Below, one piece after another: positions 42,640 to 54,005 of a stretch of DNA of 64,000 bases. The notes under the pieces are model-generated. The model searched no databases and had not been told where the DNA came from. It saw only the letters and a list, made by a program, of their open reading frames with translations. The translations under genes and the position numbers were made by a program. Source of the stretch: Pegoplata infirma (lineage: Eukaryota; Arthropoda; Insecta; Diptera; Anthomyiidae); assembly GCA_963921195.1 (NCBI GenBank), contig OY992536.1, positions 238,612,023 through 238,676,022 of the forward strand, in the 5' to 3' direction. Each line of letters starts with the position of its first letter. Position 1 is the first letter of the stretch.

Positions 42640-43645
42640 ACTCAAATAAATATGCTTCATCATATTAATGAAACGCTATCATTACTGGCTGTCATCAATT
42701 TTGATGACAAATTTCATCATATTGATAAAGCTTTTCTTCAATGTGATATGTTATCAAAATTAAAGTAACGAGTAATCAAAATTAAAGAAACAATTGATGA
42801 CATATTTCATCATGTCGTTCAACGGTTTTCTAGATAGTGTTAAAATTGGCAAAAAATTTAGTTTTTTTCCTACGATCAAGAATTTTTAAAAAATAAATCT
42901 CAAAATTTCAAATAGCTACATCTCGAAATTTTAGCTTTTTTATAGGAAAAATGTTTTAAAATCTTTGATTTTTTTTTAAATAAAAAATTTTTTAAAATCT
43001 AATATTTTTTTTTTTCACAAATAAAATCCATAACAAAAGTTTATTTTAAAAAATTCAAAAAAATAACACACATTCAATACTACAAACTTTTGTATTTGTT
43101 TAATTTCTATACAAGCTATTTTTCCACCTGATGTTTTTTTTTTTTTTCAGCAATAAATCATATTTCTTAGTTTAAGGGCGAAAGTATGGCCCAAAAAAAT
43201 AAAAAAAAAAAATAAGTAAAAGTTCGTTGTCATACTTATCGTTAACAGCAATAAAATTTTATGAATATCTCTTTAACACTACAAATTTTCCTCATATGAA
43301 AATTGTAACGAAATTTACGTTTTACTTTTTCTTCGTTATTTGATTTACGACTTGTAAGAAATTTGTTATATTTTTATAAGCTGTTTTTATTTTATCTTTT
43401 TAAATGTTAAAGAAAAAGTTTTTTTTTGCTAAATAAATCCAGGATACACTGGAAAAATTTTTAATTTTTAAAGAAATTTGTTGGGGAAAATGTAGTTGCA
43501 AAATTTTTTTATTTTATTTTTATTGTTTTAATAAAATTTTAAAAATTTGGAAATTTATAAAAAAATTGTGTATTTGTATAGAAAAAAAGTAAAATCCATA
43601 AATCTTAATGGGGAAATTTACATTTTTTTAACATTAAAATGTTTT
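42640..43645. other. Very A/T-rich interval with a possible MITE fragment
   Basis: 42645-42830 starts ACACTCAAATAAATATGCTTC and has TCATCATATT / AATTGATGACA words in both orientations, suggestive of a MITE fragment. From 42840 to 43645 I see only homopolymer-rich A/T sequence and no gene. Confidence 0.4.
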
Positions 43646-43857
43646 AATGCTGCTGTTTTATTTTTAAAGTGACGCAGGACGCCACCTAAATTTCACTAAA
43701 GGAAAAAAAGGAATTAATATTAATTTTTTAATTTTCTTAAAACCAAAGAGATTTGTAATTTCGATTTGTAACTTGGATACTAATTTACCTGCTGGTGAAT
43801 AAACAAATTTTCAACAGCTGGCGAAAAAAATTAAACATATTTTTTTTTTTCATATTT
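43646..43857. repeat. GCTGGTGAATAAA module, copy 1
   Basis: ACGCAGGACGCCACCT, TTTTCTTAAAACCAAA, GATTTGTAACTTGGATA and CTGCTGGTGAATAAA occur in the same order as at 45880-46020, 61330-61500 and 62530-62720, with an inverted copy at 57940-58030. It is a dispersed repeat that is usually followed by a CATCAA(T)n minisatellite. Confidence 0.6.
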
Positions 43858-45240
43858 TTATACCCTACACCACTCTGTGGTACAGGGTATAATGAGTTTG
43901 TGCTGATGTTTGTAACTACCCGAAATATTGGTCCTAGACCGATCGACTCAGAATTACTTTTTGAGTCGATTTAGCGATGTCCGTCCGTCCGTCCGTCCGT
44001 TTGTCCATCTATCGGTTTAAACACGATACATGTCGCAATTTTCAACCAATTGACTTGTAATTTGAAACTTAAGCTTCTTTTGGCCCAAGGACTAAGCCTA
44101 TTGAAATTGAAAAAAATCGGTCCATGCTAAGACCTAGCCCCCATACAAACGCCCCCTAATAACCGTATTATAAAAGATATTGTTTTGAAATTTAACAGGT
44201 AATAAAATTTTGTACGCACAAACCATCTTACCAAATTTCAAAGGAATCGGGTTAGTCCTTCTGGTACCCCCATACAAACCACCCTCCCGATATTCCTATA
44301 ATTTCCTCAAAATTCATAAAAATTGAAATATTTGATTAAAATTTTATTGGTAGGTGCTAAACGTGTACTTTAGTAACCTAATCAAATCGGAATACATTTG
44401 GACCATTTTTGAGCTTACAAGGGAAGTCTCCCTAGTGTCACCCGCGGATCTTTATGGAATTGGTTTTATTTTGTAGATCAGAAAAAATAAAGGGACACGT
44501 ATTTTTTTTAGCGGCCCAAATTCATATTTAGGGGGTAAAAAGGAGGGGGGAAGACAAGGCCATTTTTCAGTTTTTTTCGTTTATCTCCTATGTTATGCAA
44601 AGACACCTAGTCATGTTACATACCAAATGAAAGGTCTTTGGAAAACCAATCTACGTGTGCTAAGAACGTGTCCAAACATGCACAACTTTTCGTCATATTG
44701 AGTAAATTACCAAAATTTTAGTCGAAAAATATTATAAGTCGAAAAATATTAACTTCCTTGGCCCGTTGTTAGCACCACTAGATAGGTATTTTTAATACCT
44801 TTAATCTGATAACTCACATGCTTATATTAATTTTGTTTAAATAGGCGTAAATCGTAAAAAACTGAAAAAGGTCAATTTCCCCCATACAAATCGACCCTCC
44901 CTAAAAATGAGTTTGGGTCGCTAAAAAAAAAAAATACGTGTCGAATTAATTTTCGTTCTTAACAACATATCCAAATTTCATGAAGATCGGAGGGTGACAC
45001 CAGGGAGACTTCCCTTATTAGTCCCCCACACAAAAATTTCGACCGATATTCAGTTAAATCGGTCTATTGGCAAACAAATAAACCAATTCCACTAAAATTG
45101 GATCTGTGTGTGTTTTCTACACTGAATAAAGATCTAACAAAAGAAAGGTACAATCAGTTTTTGTTTGGACTTGGGACCCATTTTCCGGAAAACACTGTAT
45201 CATATGGTCGGTCTTGGCCGACTATAACTTTCTTACTTGT
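43858..45240 (+). mobile_element. Mini-me-like repeat, longest copy, interrupted at 44418-45017
   Basis: The core ATACCCTACACCACTCTGTGG TACAGGGTAT is followed by GAGTTTGTGCTGATGTTTGTAAC (split here for length), CTAGACCGATCGACTCAGAAT and GATGTCCGTCCGTCCGTCCGT. The right end is GGTCGGTCTTGGCCGACTAT AACTTTCTTACTTG. This arrangement of a conserved ATACCC/GGGTAT core with a GTCY tract is the signature of mini-me repeats of Diptera. Confidence 0.7.
44418..45017. mobile_element. Foldback MITE, CAAGGGAAGTCTCC ends, TTA target
   Basis: CAAGGGAAGTCTCCCTAGTG TCACCC on the left and GGGTGACACCAGGGAGACTT CCCTTA on the right are flanked by TTA (44415-44417, 45018-45020). Comparison with 4430-4445 shows the target was a GACTTAGTCC-like site in the mini-me repeat. 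It shares ends and target with 2930-3517, but the interior differs. Confidence 0.8.
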
Positions 45241-45640
45241 TTTTTCATCAAAATTATTTTTTTTCATTAAATTTTTTTTTTCACCAAAATTTTTTTAACA
45301 ATATTTGTTTTCATGAAAAATTTTTTTTCATGAAAAATTTTTTTTCATGAAAAATTTTTTTATGAAAATTTTATGAAAATTTTTTTCATGAAAAATTTTA
45401 TTCTTCAAACATTTTTTTAACTCATTTTTAATTTTATGCCCGTATTTCTTGTTTATTGTCTTTTGGTTGGTTTTTTTTACAAAAATTTTAAAATTATTTA
45501 AACAAATTTGACAGTTCTCTATAAAACTCCTACAAAAAGACAAAAAAATTAAAAAGACACCATCATACGGGCATACATTTTTTTTCATCAAAATTTTTTT
45601 TTTCATCATCAATTTTTTTTCAGTAATTCTGATCAATTTT
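45241..45640. repeat. TTTTTCATGAAAAATTTTTT / TTTCATCAAAATTTTT minisatellite
   Basis: 45300-45410 has several copies of TTTTCATGAAAAATTTTTT, each with a TTTCATGAAA palindrome. 45585-45625 has TTTTTTCATCAAAA. The open frame at 45328-45636 (minus) is a translation of this repeat. Confidence 0.7.
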
Positions 45641-46560
45641 TATTGAAAACAAAAATTGTTTTATTCGACCTTTCAAATGTTATATTTTGTGTAGGTTTAT
45701 TCTAGCTCGAGGTAGTTTTTCTGTACTAGTTACACAAAGATATTCTAATAATTTTGGTTGATTGACAATTGTCTTAGTTTGACACAATTGTCAAACAAGG
45801 AACAAAAAATAATAAAACAGATGCATTTCTCAAATATATGGGTAAAATTATCGAAATTTAGTAGTTTTGGCCGTACAATTGCATCACATTTTACAAGAAT
45901 TACTATTTTCATTTTCTTAAAACCAAAAATTTTAATAACTTTGGTTTGTAACTTGGATAAAAATCCACCTCGTGGTGAGTAAAACCGTTTTTCACCAGCT
46001 GGTGAATAAAAAGTAACATAATTATTTTTCAACAATTTTTTTATATTTTTTTTATCATCAAATTTTTTTCGTGTTTCATCAAATTTTTTCCATAAAATTT
46101 TGTTTTTCCCATCAAAATTTTTTTTCACCAAAAATTTTGGGTTCATTAATTTTTTTATAACATAATTTTGTTTTTCGTGAAAAAAATCATTTTTTTTTAC
46201 CAAAACTACTTTTTCACCAAGTCTAAGCTTTTCGCATAAAAATGTTCCATTTGTTTATCAAATGTACATAAAACAAGTGAGAGTATTATATTCTTTGGTG
46301 CCGAATCTTATACTCCCCAAAATGTAAAAACACTTTTTTGCACTTATTTTTGCATTCCTTACGAAATGTACAGCTCTTTTGGTTTTTTAATGGGGTCCTC
46401 GACTGATATTTCAATTCATTTTGCATGGAATAGCAAAGTAATATAACATTATTATTTCTAAAAAAAACTTTGCTTTGGCAAGTACACCCAAATCTTCCAC
46501 AAAACGACATTTTCTAATTATCTGGGTCCAAATGCAGGACTTTGAACTTCTTGTAGCATA
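45641..46560. repeat. Dispersed repeat with TTCACCAGCTGGTGAA palindrome (forward copy)
   Basis: It contains a perfect 16-bp palindrome TTCACCAGCTGGTGAA (45991-46006), then AACATAATTATTTTTCAAC and a CATCAA-rich minisatellite (46025-46150). After that come AAGTCTAAGCTTTTCGCATA, ATGTAAAAACACTTTTTTGC and CTTTGCTTTGGCAAGTACAC. An inverted copy of this order lies at 57060-58030. The 152-aa frame at 45745-46203 (minus) translates repeat sequence. Confidence 0.7.
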
Positions 46561-46569
46561 AAAATGTTG

Positions 46570-46923
46570 CATTTGTTAAACAAACACACAAAAAATCATG
46601 TAAAAACGTGGTATTTTTCAGAGGTTGGTTTAGTTCTTCAAGGGGGAACTTTTTTTCCCCTGGTCCGATTTTGCTCATTTACAAACTTAACCTGCCTATT
46701 AACATAAGACATATTTGTGCCAAATGTCGGGAGTATAGCTCTTTTATTTTGGACTGCATCGTGTTAACTACAGACGGACAGACGGACGGATATCGCTAGA
46801 ATGTCTTAAAATCGATCACTGATCATAAATATATATACTTTATGGGGTCCTAGATCGATATTTTGATGCGTTACACACGGAATGACAAAGTGAGTATACC
46901 CCCATACTGTGGTTGGAGTGTAT
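46570..46923 (-). mobile_element. Mini-me-like repeat, minus orientation
   Basis: ACAGACGGACAGACGGACGG ATATCGCTAGAATG with AATCGATCACTGATCATAAA TATATA and CTAGATCGATATTTTGATG is the reverse of the mini-me GTCY region. The core is weak (TATACCCCCATACTG at 46893). Confidence 0.55.
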
Positions 46924-47286
46924 AAAAAGTGGCCGGATTTTTGATAAATTGATTTTTTTAAAAAATGGAAAATTTCAGAACGGGTTCTGAAAATTTTCAA
47001 AAAAAAAAAATTTAGTCGATAGCCTATACAAAACTATATAATAATGTAAATTTTTGAGATTGTGGTGCATTCCGTTTTAATTTGATAAATATTTAAACAA
47101 GGAAACTCGATACAAATTTGACAATTTTTACAATATTTGACCACGCCTCCTAAGCCCAGTTTTTGAAAAATTGAAAAACCAAAAACGCAATTTTTTAGCT
47201 CCATGTAGGGCTATCCATACAACCTATTCAGAAATTTATGGTACACATGTTTTTTTTTCGCTGGACAGTTGGTGTGGAATGCCTCA
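46924..47286. mobile_element. Single arm of the GTCCAGCGAAAA foldback family
   Basis: AAGTGGCCGGATTTTTGATA, AGATTGTGGTGCATTCCGTT, GACCACGCCTCCTAAGCCCA and CAGTTGGTGTGGAATGCCTCA followed by TA equal the right arm of the 50919-52235 element. The left arm is absent. Confidence 0.7.
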
Positions 47287-47860
47287 TATATGAGTAAAAT
47301 TATCGAAATTTAGTAGTTTTTGCCGTACAATTGCATACGATTTTTTAGCAATAGTTCGAAAAAATTTTTAATATATTAATTTTTCTAAAATATTTTTTAA
47401 AAATTTAAATTGGTCTATTCAGTGCCATTTTCTAGATAAAATCTCGCGTTGTAGGATATTACAAAAGAAAAAAGAAGATTTTGAAACATTTTTCTTACAC
47501 AACTTAATGTTTTGGGCAAGATTATATGTTTTGGGCAAGAGTAAAAAATTCGCAGATATTTTTAGCTAAATTCACTTTCTTTTTAGTTTTTATGTAAAGA
47601 AAATTCCAAGACAACCTTTGCAGCATTACAAAAAATTAAGCTAGTACGATCTATTTAAGACCTTTCCCACAACTTAACATCGTTTTTTTTTTCAAGTGTA
47701 CACAAACCTTTCCTTCTAACACTATTCTAGCGTTTTAAGGGATTTAAATGTAAAAGTATTGGAAAATTAAAAGCAGTTTGTTAGAATTTATGAGTTGCTA
47801 AATATTTTTCAAGGACATTTAATTTGTAGAAAGTGTTAAAATTTTGTTTTGTTTTATATA

Positions 47861-48594
47861 CCCAGCAAAAATTTGGGTTGCAAAGAACCGATTGTGGAAC
47901 AACTTATACTTCCCTAAAACCTGTTCAAATTCTTGTGCAACACCGATTCTTTTAACAAAGGGATTGTCCCAAAAGCAACAGGTGTTTGTAAGCAAAATTG
48001 GAACATATTTTTGTTCTTTGGAATCGGTTCTAGAAGTAAAATTTAGAACAGAAATGAGAATTAAAGAAATATTTAGAATTGCATTAATTTATTAAAAAAC
48101 GATAAAGATAATCCTTTATGACATCGTATATTATTTTTTTTTAGCACACATACATCCTTTTTCGTCTCCAAAATTGCATTTTGGGCCTTGCAATAACGAT
48201 ATACCAGAACATGGATTTTCTGCAAACAAAAATTTAAAACATTATTTTATTAGTATTTGTCCCGACCCAGACAGAATTTTCAAAATTTTATTTAATTACC
48301 TTCGTGTCAACAATTTTCACGATTACATCCTGATATTTTCATAGAATTTAGTGTTTTTTCTTGGTGAACATAACAAAAAAAAAATGATATTTATTTTTTA
48401 ATTTTTTTGACACATAATTTTTTTTAAATTCCTGAGAACAAAAATGGTAATGAAATTTAGATTGCATAGAACAAGCTTCACAATAATATTCACTTAACTT
48501 GTTCTGAATAATTAAAGTGTAATAGTGTTTGATTACCGAAGAACCTGTTCTAGAACAAGTGTTATCGGAATCGGTTCTGAAAAATTTTCCTGGG
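47861..48594 (-). mobile_element. TA-target transposon, CCCAGC ends, carrying the captured gene fragment (complete copy)
   Basis: CCCAGCAAAAATTTGGGTTG and AAAATTTTCCTGGG are bordered by TA (47859-47860, 48595-48596). The interior is the reverse of 1-522, including the GAACCGATT-rich part and the intron-like fragment. Length 734 bp. No transposase. The 83-aa frame at 47844-48095 lies in the element's non-coding part. Confidence 0.8.
48142..48345 (-). pseudogene. Captured two-exon gene fragment (better preserved copy)
   Basis: On the minus strand, exon-like sequence ending GACACGAAG is followed by a donor GTAATT (48299), an 80-bp intron and an acceptor TTTTTGTTTGCAG (48220). Exon 2 reads, in one frame, NPCSGISLLQGPKCNFGDEK and then GCMCAKKK and a stop (near 48142). 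That frame has a TGA before the donor, shared with the copy at 40-240. Cysteine spacing and the GCMC ending suggest a small secreted disulfide-rich peptide, but no family is assigned. Confidence 0.4.
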
Positions 48595-48596
48595 TA

Positions 48597-50140
48597 GATA
48601 AATGTCTTTCAAATAAACATGTAATTATATTAAAGGGAATAAATTCAAGGCTCTTTTATTTAAGAAAATCAGCTGAGTGTAACTTAAGATTGTATAGTTA
48701 AATAAATAAACCAAATATTGATAAATAATATAAAAAAAAAAAATAACTGATAAAAAAATAAAACTTTTGATGAAAATAATGTCACAAAAAAAATTGGGAA
48801 TTATCGATAACAACTTTTTTTAAAGAAAATTAGTTATTGATAATTAATTTGCTATACAAAAGTTTGGATGACCGATACCTAATTTCCTATGGACAAGTTT
48901 TTATCGATGCATCCACAACTAATTTTCTATAAAAAAGTTTTGTAGCGTTTACTATAGATTTATCTCCAACTTTTTCCCATTTTGAAAAGTTTGTCATAGA
49001 TTCGGAGACCTTTAATATAGAGATAAGACAAATTTATTTCTTCTACTGACTACTAGGGAGCGAATGTCTTAATAACAGCTCAAGAATATTTAGAATATTC
49101 TTGAGCTAATACTAAAACTTAGTAAGGGATCAAATAACTCAGGAAATACTGATCAGATAACTATGAAATGTCCAATACATCCGTAGCAAATATCCAATAT
49201 CTTACATATGAAATCAAATTTGAAAATTTTGCTCGCAAAAGTTAGTTACAGCGTTGTCAAAATTCAGTGTGCTACTAAAGTCTCACTAGCAGGTGCTGCC
49301 ATCTGGATACGAGTAGAAAACATTTTTTCCGGTATTGCCATAGAAGCAATGCCCTGTTCGAAATAATTGTGTTTGTCAATAAACAAATCAAATTTGAATT
49401 ATTTACATAAATTTCATTTAGATTACATTATATCTAAATTTAAATAGAGATTACTTATACGGCTTTCCAGAATAAAAAAAAAAACATTTTCACACCATCA
49501 TCCATATCATTGTTTTAATGAATTCATTAAAAACATTTCAACATCAAAATATATTTATGTTTATTAAAAATTAATTTATGCATATTTTCGTCTGCGTCAT
49601 GTATGCCAAAAATTTTAACGTGCTATTGTGAACACATTTGGTGTCGTGTTTGGGGAGGAAAAAAAGTTTAAATATTATGATATAAAAAAAAAACATGTCA
49701 TGCAATATTAGGCAGTTAGTACAAACAATACGATGCAAAATTAATATGTAAATAATTTTACATACAATTTGTAAACTTACCTACTTAAAAAGTTTAATAT
49801 ATTAAAATACTTTGGGCTGATTACTCAATATCTAGAACGATAGCAACGGAGGCAGTTAAAGAAGACGTTTGTTATTGATTTCATTTTTAACGGAACATTG
49901 AGTAATCGCGTTTAAATTACAATTTAAGTTAGCTCTAAAAATATAGTTTTTACATTTTTCCGAGACCTGTTTAGTTTAATTTTGAGATTCGTGGAAACTA
50001 TTTGGGCCACTTTATTTTAAATCTTTGAATCGGTATGTTTTATTGAAATAAAAATTTTTCGCAAATCGACAAAATTTTTAGTATATTCACCAAATTTCTA
50101 ATCAACAACAAATAATTTTACAAATTACAAATTTTTTAAC
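48597..50140. other. A/T-rich interval without recognised gene
   Basis: No protein-like frame or paired ends were found. The block 49150-49350 is less A/T-biased (GGTGCTGCCATCTGGATACG) but has no long frame. Confidence 0.45.
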
Positions 50141-50918
50141 TACCCGGTGAAAAATGATACAAATATGATCATATATGCGTTCATACATCGTCATGTATGT
50201 CCATATATGGTGCATATATGGATATATATGCCACTGTATGAAGGCATATATGATCATTAGGGCGGGTCGATTTGTATGGATCGAAAAAAACTGAAAAATC
50301 GTATAGCAAAAACAAAATCTACAAGAAATTCTAAGAAACTTTTCCAAAGAAACCATTGGTCTAAAATCAAACCCTATGCCGCGCCTAACGACATGAAAAT
50401 CCGTCCGTCCGTCTGTCTTTCTGTCTGTGTGAAACACGCCAACCTTCAAATGTTAGCGGAAAAATGAAAAATATATAAGGTAAGCTGCTGAAGCGTGGCG
50501 TATATAATAGTTATACTTCCGGTCAGATTAATACTAAATTTCAGCGAAATCTGTCCAGTGGTTCATAAGTTATTAGCAAAATGGGGAATTTCAGATGGGT
50601 TTTAACCCGAACTCCAGTGTTGAAAAAAAACGCTAAACCCGCTTTGAAAAGGAATGGTAAGCCAAAAAAAATATTTTAGAAACTGTTTTTGTCACTCAAA
50701 AAAACTAAAAAAAAATACTACACTCAAAAAAAAAAATAAAAATTACACTCAAAAAAATTTACACTCGAAATTTTTTTTTTTTACAAAAATTAAAAAAAAA
50801 AAAATTTACACAAAATAAATCAAATACTGATGTAAAAAAAATATTCAGTTATCAAAATTTTTATCGGACACAGATTTTTTCCTCTCCGATAAGCAAATCT
50901 CCAATTTCATCCCACAAA

Positions 50919-52235
50919 AGAGGCATCCACACCAAATGTCCAGCGAAAAAAACACGTGTACCATAAACTTCTGAATAGCTTGTATGGATAGCCCTATATG
51001 GAACTTAGAAAATTGCGTTTTCGGTTTTTCAATTTTTCAAAAACTGGGCTTAGGAGGCGTGGTCAAATATTGGAAAAATGGTCAAATTTGTGGCGAGTTG
51101 CCTTGATTAAATATTTATCACATTAAACCCGAATGCACCACAATCTTAAAAATTTACATTCTTATATAGTTTCGTATGGGCTTTCGAATAAATTTTTTTT
51201 CCTTGAAAATTTTTCAGAACCCGTTCTGAAATTTTCCATTTGTTAAAAAAATCAATTTATCAAAATTCCGGCCACTTTTTTTTTTTTTTTAATTTTTTTT
51301 TAAAGTTTAGATGTTTGTCCATCCACACAAAAAAAATCAGAAATTTATTTTTCGAGAAAATCCCATTTGAATTTTAAATTTCATAACAATTTTGTAATTT
51401 GCTTGTATTTTCTTGTTTTAAAGTTGCGAATGAGTAATATTAATGGCATGAATATTACTCATTCGACACGTTAAAACAAGAAAATACCCAGGAAAATTTT
51501 TTGGAACAGATTCCTATTACAATAGATTCTTGAATATATTCTACGGTAATCACAACAAAATTTTCTATGTAAAATTATTTTTCAAAAAAACTACTTGCTC
51601 TAAAAAACGATTGCTTTCGGGACAATTTCAAACAAAAATCATTGATTCTGGAATGTTAAGTAGAACCGGTTGCAGGGTAATATGATGCGTTCTGGAACCG
51701 ATTATTTGGAACGGAAAATTTTGCTGGGTACAAGCAAATTACAAAATTGTTATGAAATTTAAAATTCAAATGCGATTTTCTCGAAAAAAACGAAAAATAC
51801 ATTTCTGATTTTTTTTGTGTGTATGGACAAACATCTAAACTTAAAAAAAAAAAAATTTAAAAAAGAAAAAAAAAGTGGCCGGATTTTTGATAAATTGACT
51901 TTTTTAACAAATGGAAAATTTCAGAACGGGTTCTGAAAATTTTCTAAAGAAAAAAATTTTATTCTATAGGCCATACAAAACTATATAAGAATATAAATTT
52001 TTTAAGATTGTGGTGCATTCCGTTTTAATGTGATAAATATTTAATCAAGGCAACTCGCCACAAATTTGACCATTTTTCCAATATTTGACCATCCCTCCTA
52101 AGCCCAGTTTTTGAAAATTAGAAAAACCAAAAACGAAATTTTCTTAGTTCCATATAGGGCTATCCAAACAACCTATTCAGAAATTTACGGGACATATGTT
52201 TTTCTGTAGCGGGACATTTAGTGTGGAATGCCTCA
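50919..52235. mobile_element. Foldback of the GTCCAGCGAAAA family, complete copy
   Basis: GAGGCATCCACACCAAATGT CCAGCG on the left is matched by GGACATTTAGTGTGGAATGC CTCA on the right. The arms, about 550 bp each, are complementary through GGATAGCCCTATATGGAACT, GGAGGCGTGGTCAAATATTG and CACAATCTTAAAAATTTACA. The ends TGAGGCATTCCA resemble those of the TGGGGCATTCCA foldbacks. The inserted element at 51487-51728 sits near the centre. The target duplication is unclear. Confidence 0.75.
51487..51728. mobile_element. 242-bp TA-target MITE, CCCAGGAAAATTTT ends
   Basis: CCCAGGAAAATTTTTTGGAA and GGAACGGAAAATTTTGCTGGG (last 12: AATTTTGCTGGG) with TA on both sides (51485-51486, 51729-51730). Removing it rejoins GAAAATACAAGCAAATTAC, a sequence intact in the related foldback at 17277-18113. 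The ends are those of the gene-capturing family. Confidence 0.85.
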
Positions 52236-52373
52236 AAAGTATCTGTGTTTTTTTTACGAAATATTATGATCCTCAATGAAATACTTTTATTTACTAAGAA
52301 TAAATGCAGCAACAAGTAACTTGAAACAAGCAAGTATCATACGCACTTAATTAACATACAAAGGCTTTGGAGG

Positions 52374-52432
52374 GAATCGAACCTACAACCCCTGAACTTA
52401 CTTTCAGAGTATCACGCTACATGTCAGTATAC
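52374..52432 (-). other. tRNA-like / SINE-like sequence
   Basis: On the minus strand a perfect box B GGTTCGATTCC lies in a T-arm-like context, with a weak box A (TAGCGTGATACTC) about 35 nt upstream. The helices other than the T arm are poor. Probably a tRNA-derived SINE remnant in the spacer of the 3.3-kb foldback. Confidence 0.4.
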
Positions 52433-52631
52433 TGCAACCCAATATGAAATAAATAATGGAGTAAAATTATCATGGATTAACGCTAAAATCAGCGATTTAT
52501 TGTTAAAATTTCTTATCATAATTTTTCGTCTGTGGCGTTTTCATTAAAAATCAATCTAATCATTTATTTCTCCATTTCAGGGATTATGTCTAATATACTT
52601 GCCGGTCATAATCCCACAAATTGTTCGAATT

Positions 52632-52670
52632 ATATCCAGCGGCAATTAGTAAAACATTGCCGCTGGATAT
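52632..52670. repeat. Perfect 15-bp hairpin, ATATCCAGCGGCAAT
   Basis: ATATCCAGCGGCAAT (52632-52646) and ATTGCCGCTGGATAT (52656-52670) pair without mismatch around a 9-nt loop TAGTAAAAC. Its G+C content is above that of the surroundings. No poly-T follows, and its function is unknown. Confidence 0.8.
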
Positions 52671-54005
52671 GTTCTTGCAGCATATCGGTATATAAAACTA
52701 TGTTTTCTTTACATCTGAGGTGTAGGGTATGTTCAACAACTTTGTAGAAAATATTATGACAAATATTTTTGTGAAACATATTAACCCTCTAACTCCCTCT
52801 CATAACGGTATTTTTTGGCTCTATTCTAACAAATCGCAAAAAACACCCCGAAAGAGGGGGAGGGTGGGAATGAAATGTTCTACAAATATGTTGCCAATAA
52901 AATTTTTCTATATACCTCAGAGCACACCAAAGCCCAAAAATTAACACAAACACCAAAAAAGAGTCAGGTTCTATGTTTTGCTTATGAAAAAAAGGACGGA
53001 CGGACAAATCTTCATGTCGTTAGGCGCGGTATAGGGTTTGATTTTAGAAACATGGTTTCTTTGGGAAATGTTCTTAGAATTTATTGTAGATTATGTTTTT
53101 GCTATACGATTTTTGACAAAAAAAATCGACCCGCCCTAATGATCATATTTGCAACATATATGCCCATATACGTAAAATGAGGGCATATGAACATATATGA
53201 CATATATGCTCCACATATGCCTATATATGTCATATATGGGCATATGCCCTCATTTTAAGTATATGGACATATATGTTGCAAATATGATCATATATGACTG
53301 CATACAATTTCATATATGACCATATATGCTCAAATATTTACATATATGCATCCATATATTCACATATATGTATCCATATATGCTCATTTTTCACCGGATA
53401 TTTGAATTTTACCATTTTTTTTTTTTTGGTAATTTTACCATTTTATATGTATTTTCTTGTCATATTGTACCACACCGCGTATACTTAATATTAAATTTCA
53501 ACATTTAATACTCATACGCCTTCTATATTATTGAATCTATTTTACTTGGTTTGAGTTTAGTAATTGCATTGCTCTACAAATTTGGGTTTTGTCGCTGCAA
53601 TTTGGATGAAACAAAAAAAAAATCATATGTTTGGTTTCCGTACAAAAACGGTCACTCAAATATTTCTGTCAATTTAGGATTTTAAGACGGCAGCATGAAA
53701 TAACCCCCCAGGAAATAAGTCCCCAAAACGAAAATGAAATAAGTCCCCAAAAATTTGTACAGAAAAAAACAACAACGATAATTGGGGATTTATTTCGTTT
53801 TTTGGGGGTTTAATTCATTTTTTATTTGGGGACTTATTTCATTACGAAATAGTTCCCCAAAAATACAAATGAAATAAACCCCCAATTATTATTTTTGGGG
53901 ACTTATTTCATTTTTTCTCAAATGAAGATAATAAATTTTGAAATTATTTCTGGACATAGAAGGAGTGCTTGATTTTATTATGTTGAGGTACACCCAAGCA
54001 ATGCA

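Larger units (their letters stand above)
50143..53398. mobile_element. 3.3-kb foldback, CCGGTGAAAAATGA ends with CATATATG-rich arms
   Basis: CCCGGTGAAAAATGA at 50143 and TCATTTTTCACCGGA ending at 53398 are bordered by TA (50141-50142, 53399-53400). The arms (50143-50430 and 52985-53398) contain ATATGATCATATATG-like palindromic words, then AATGATCATTAGGGCGGGTC, GCGCGGTATAGGGTTTGATT (reverse in the left arm) and GGACGGACGGA tracts. The interior holds the 50919-52235 foldback, a SINE-like segment and a perfect hairpin. The frames 50102-50449, 52789-53007, 52875-53180 and 53294-53488 are repeat-derived. Confidence 0.75.

Noticed and set aside
45745..46203. 152-aa minus-strand open frame as a gene
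   Set aside because: The translation is K/N/F-rich low complexity from a CATCAA(T)n minisatellite and a dispersed repeat, with no domain.
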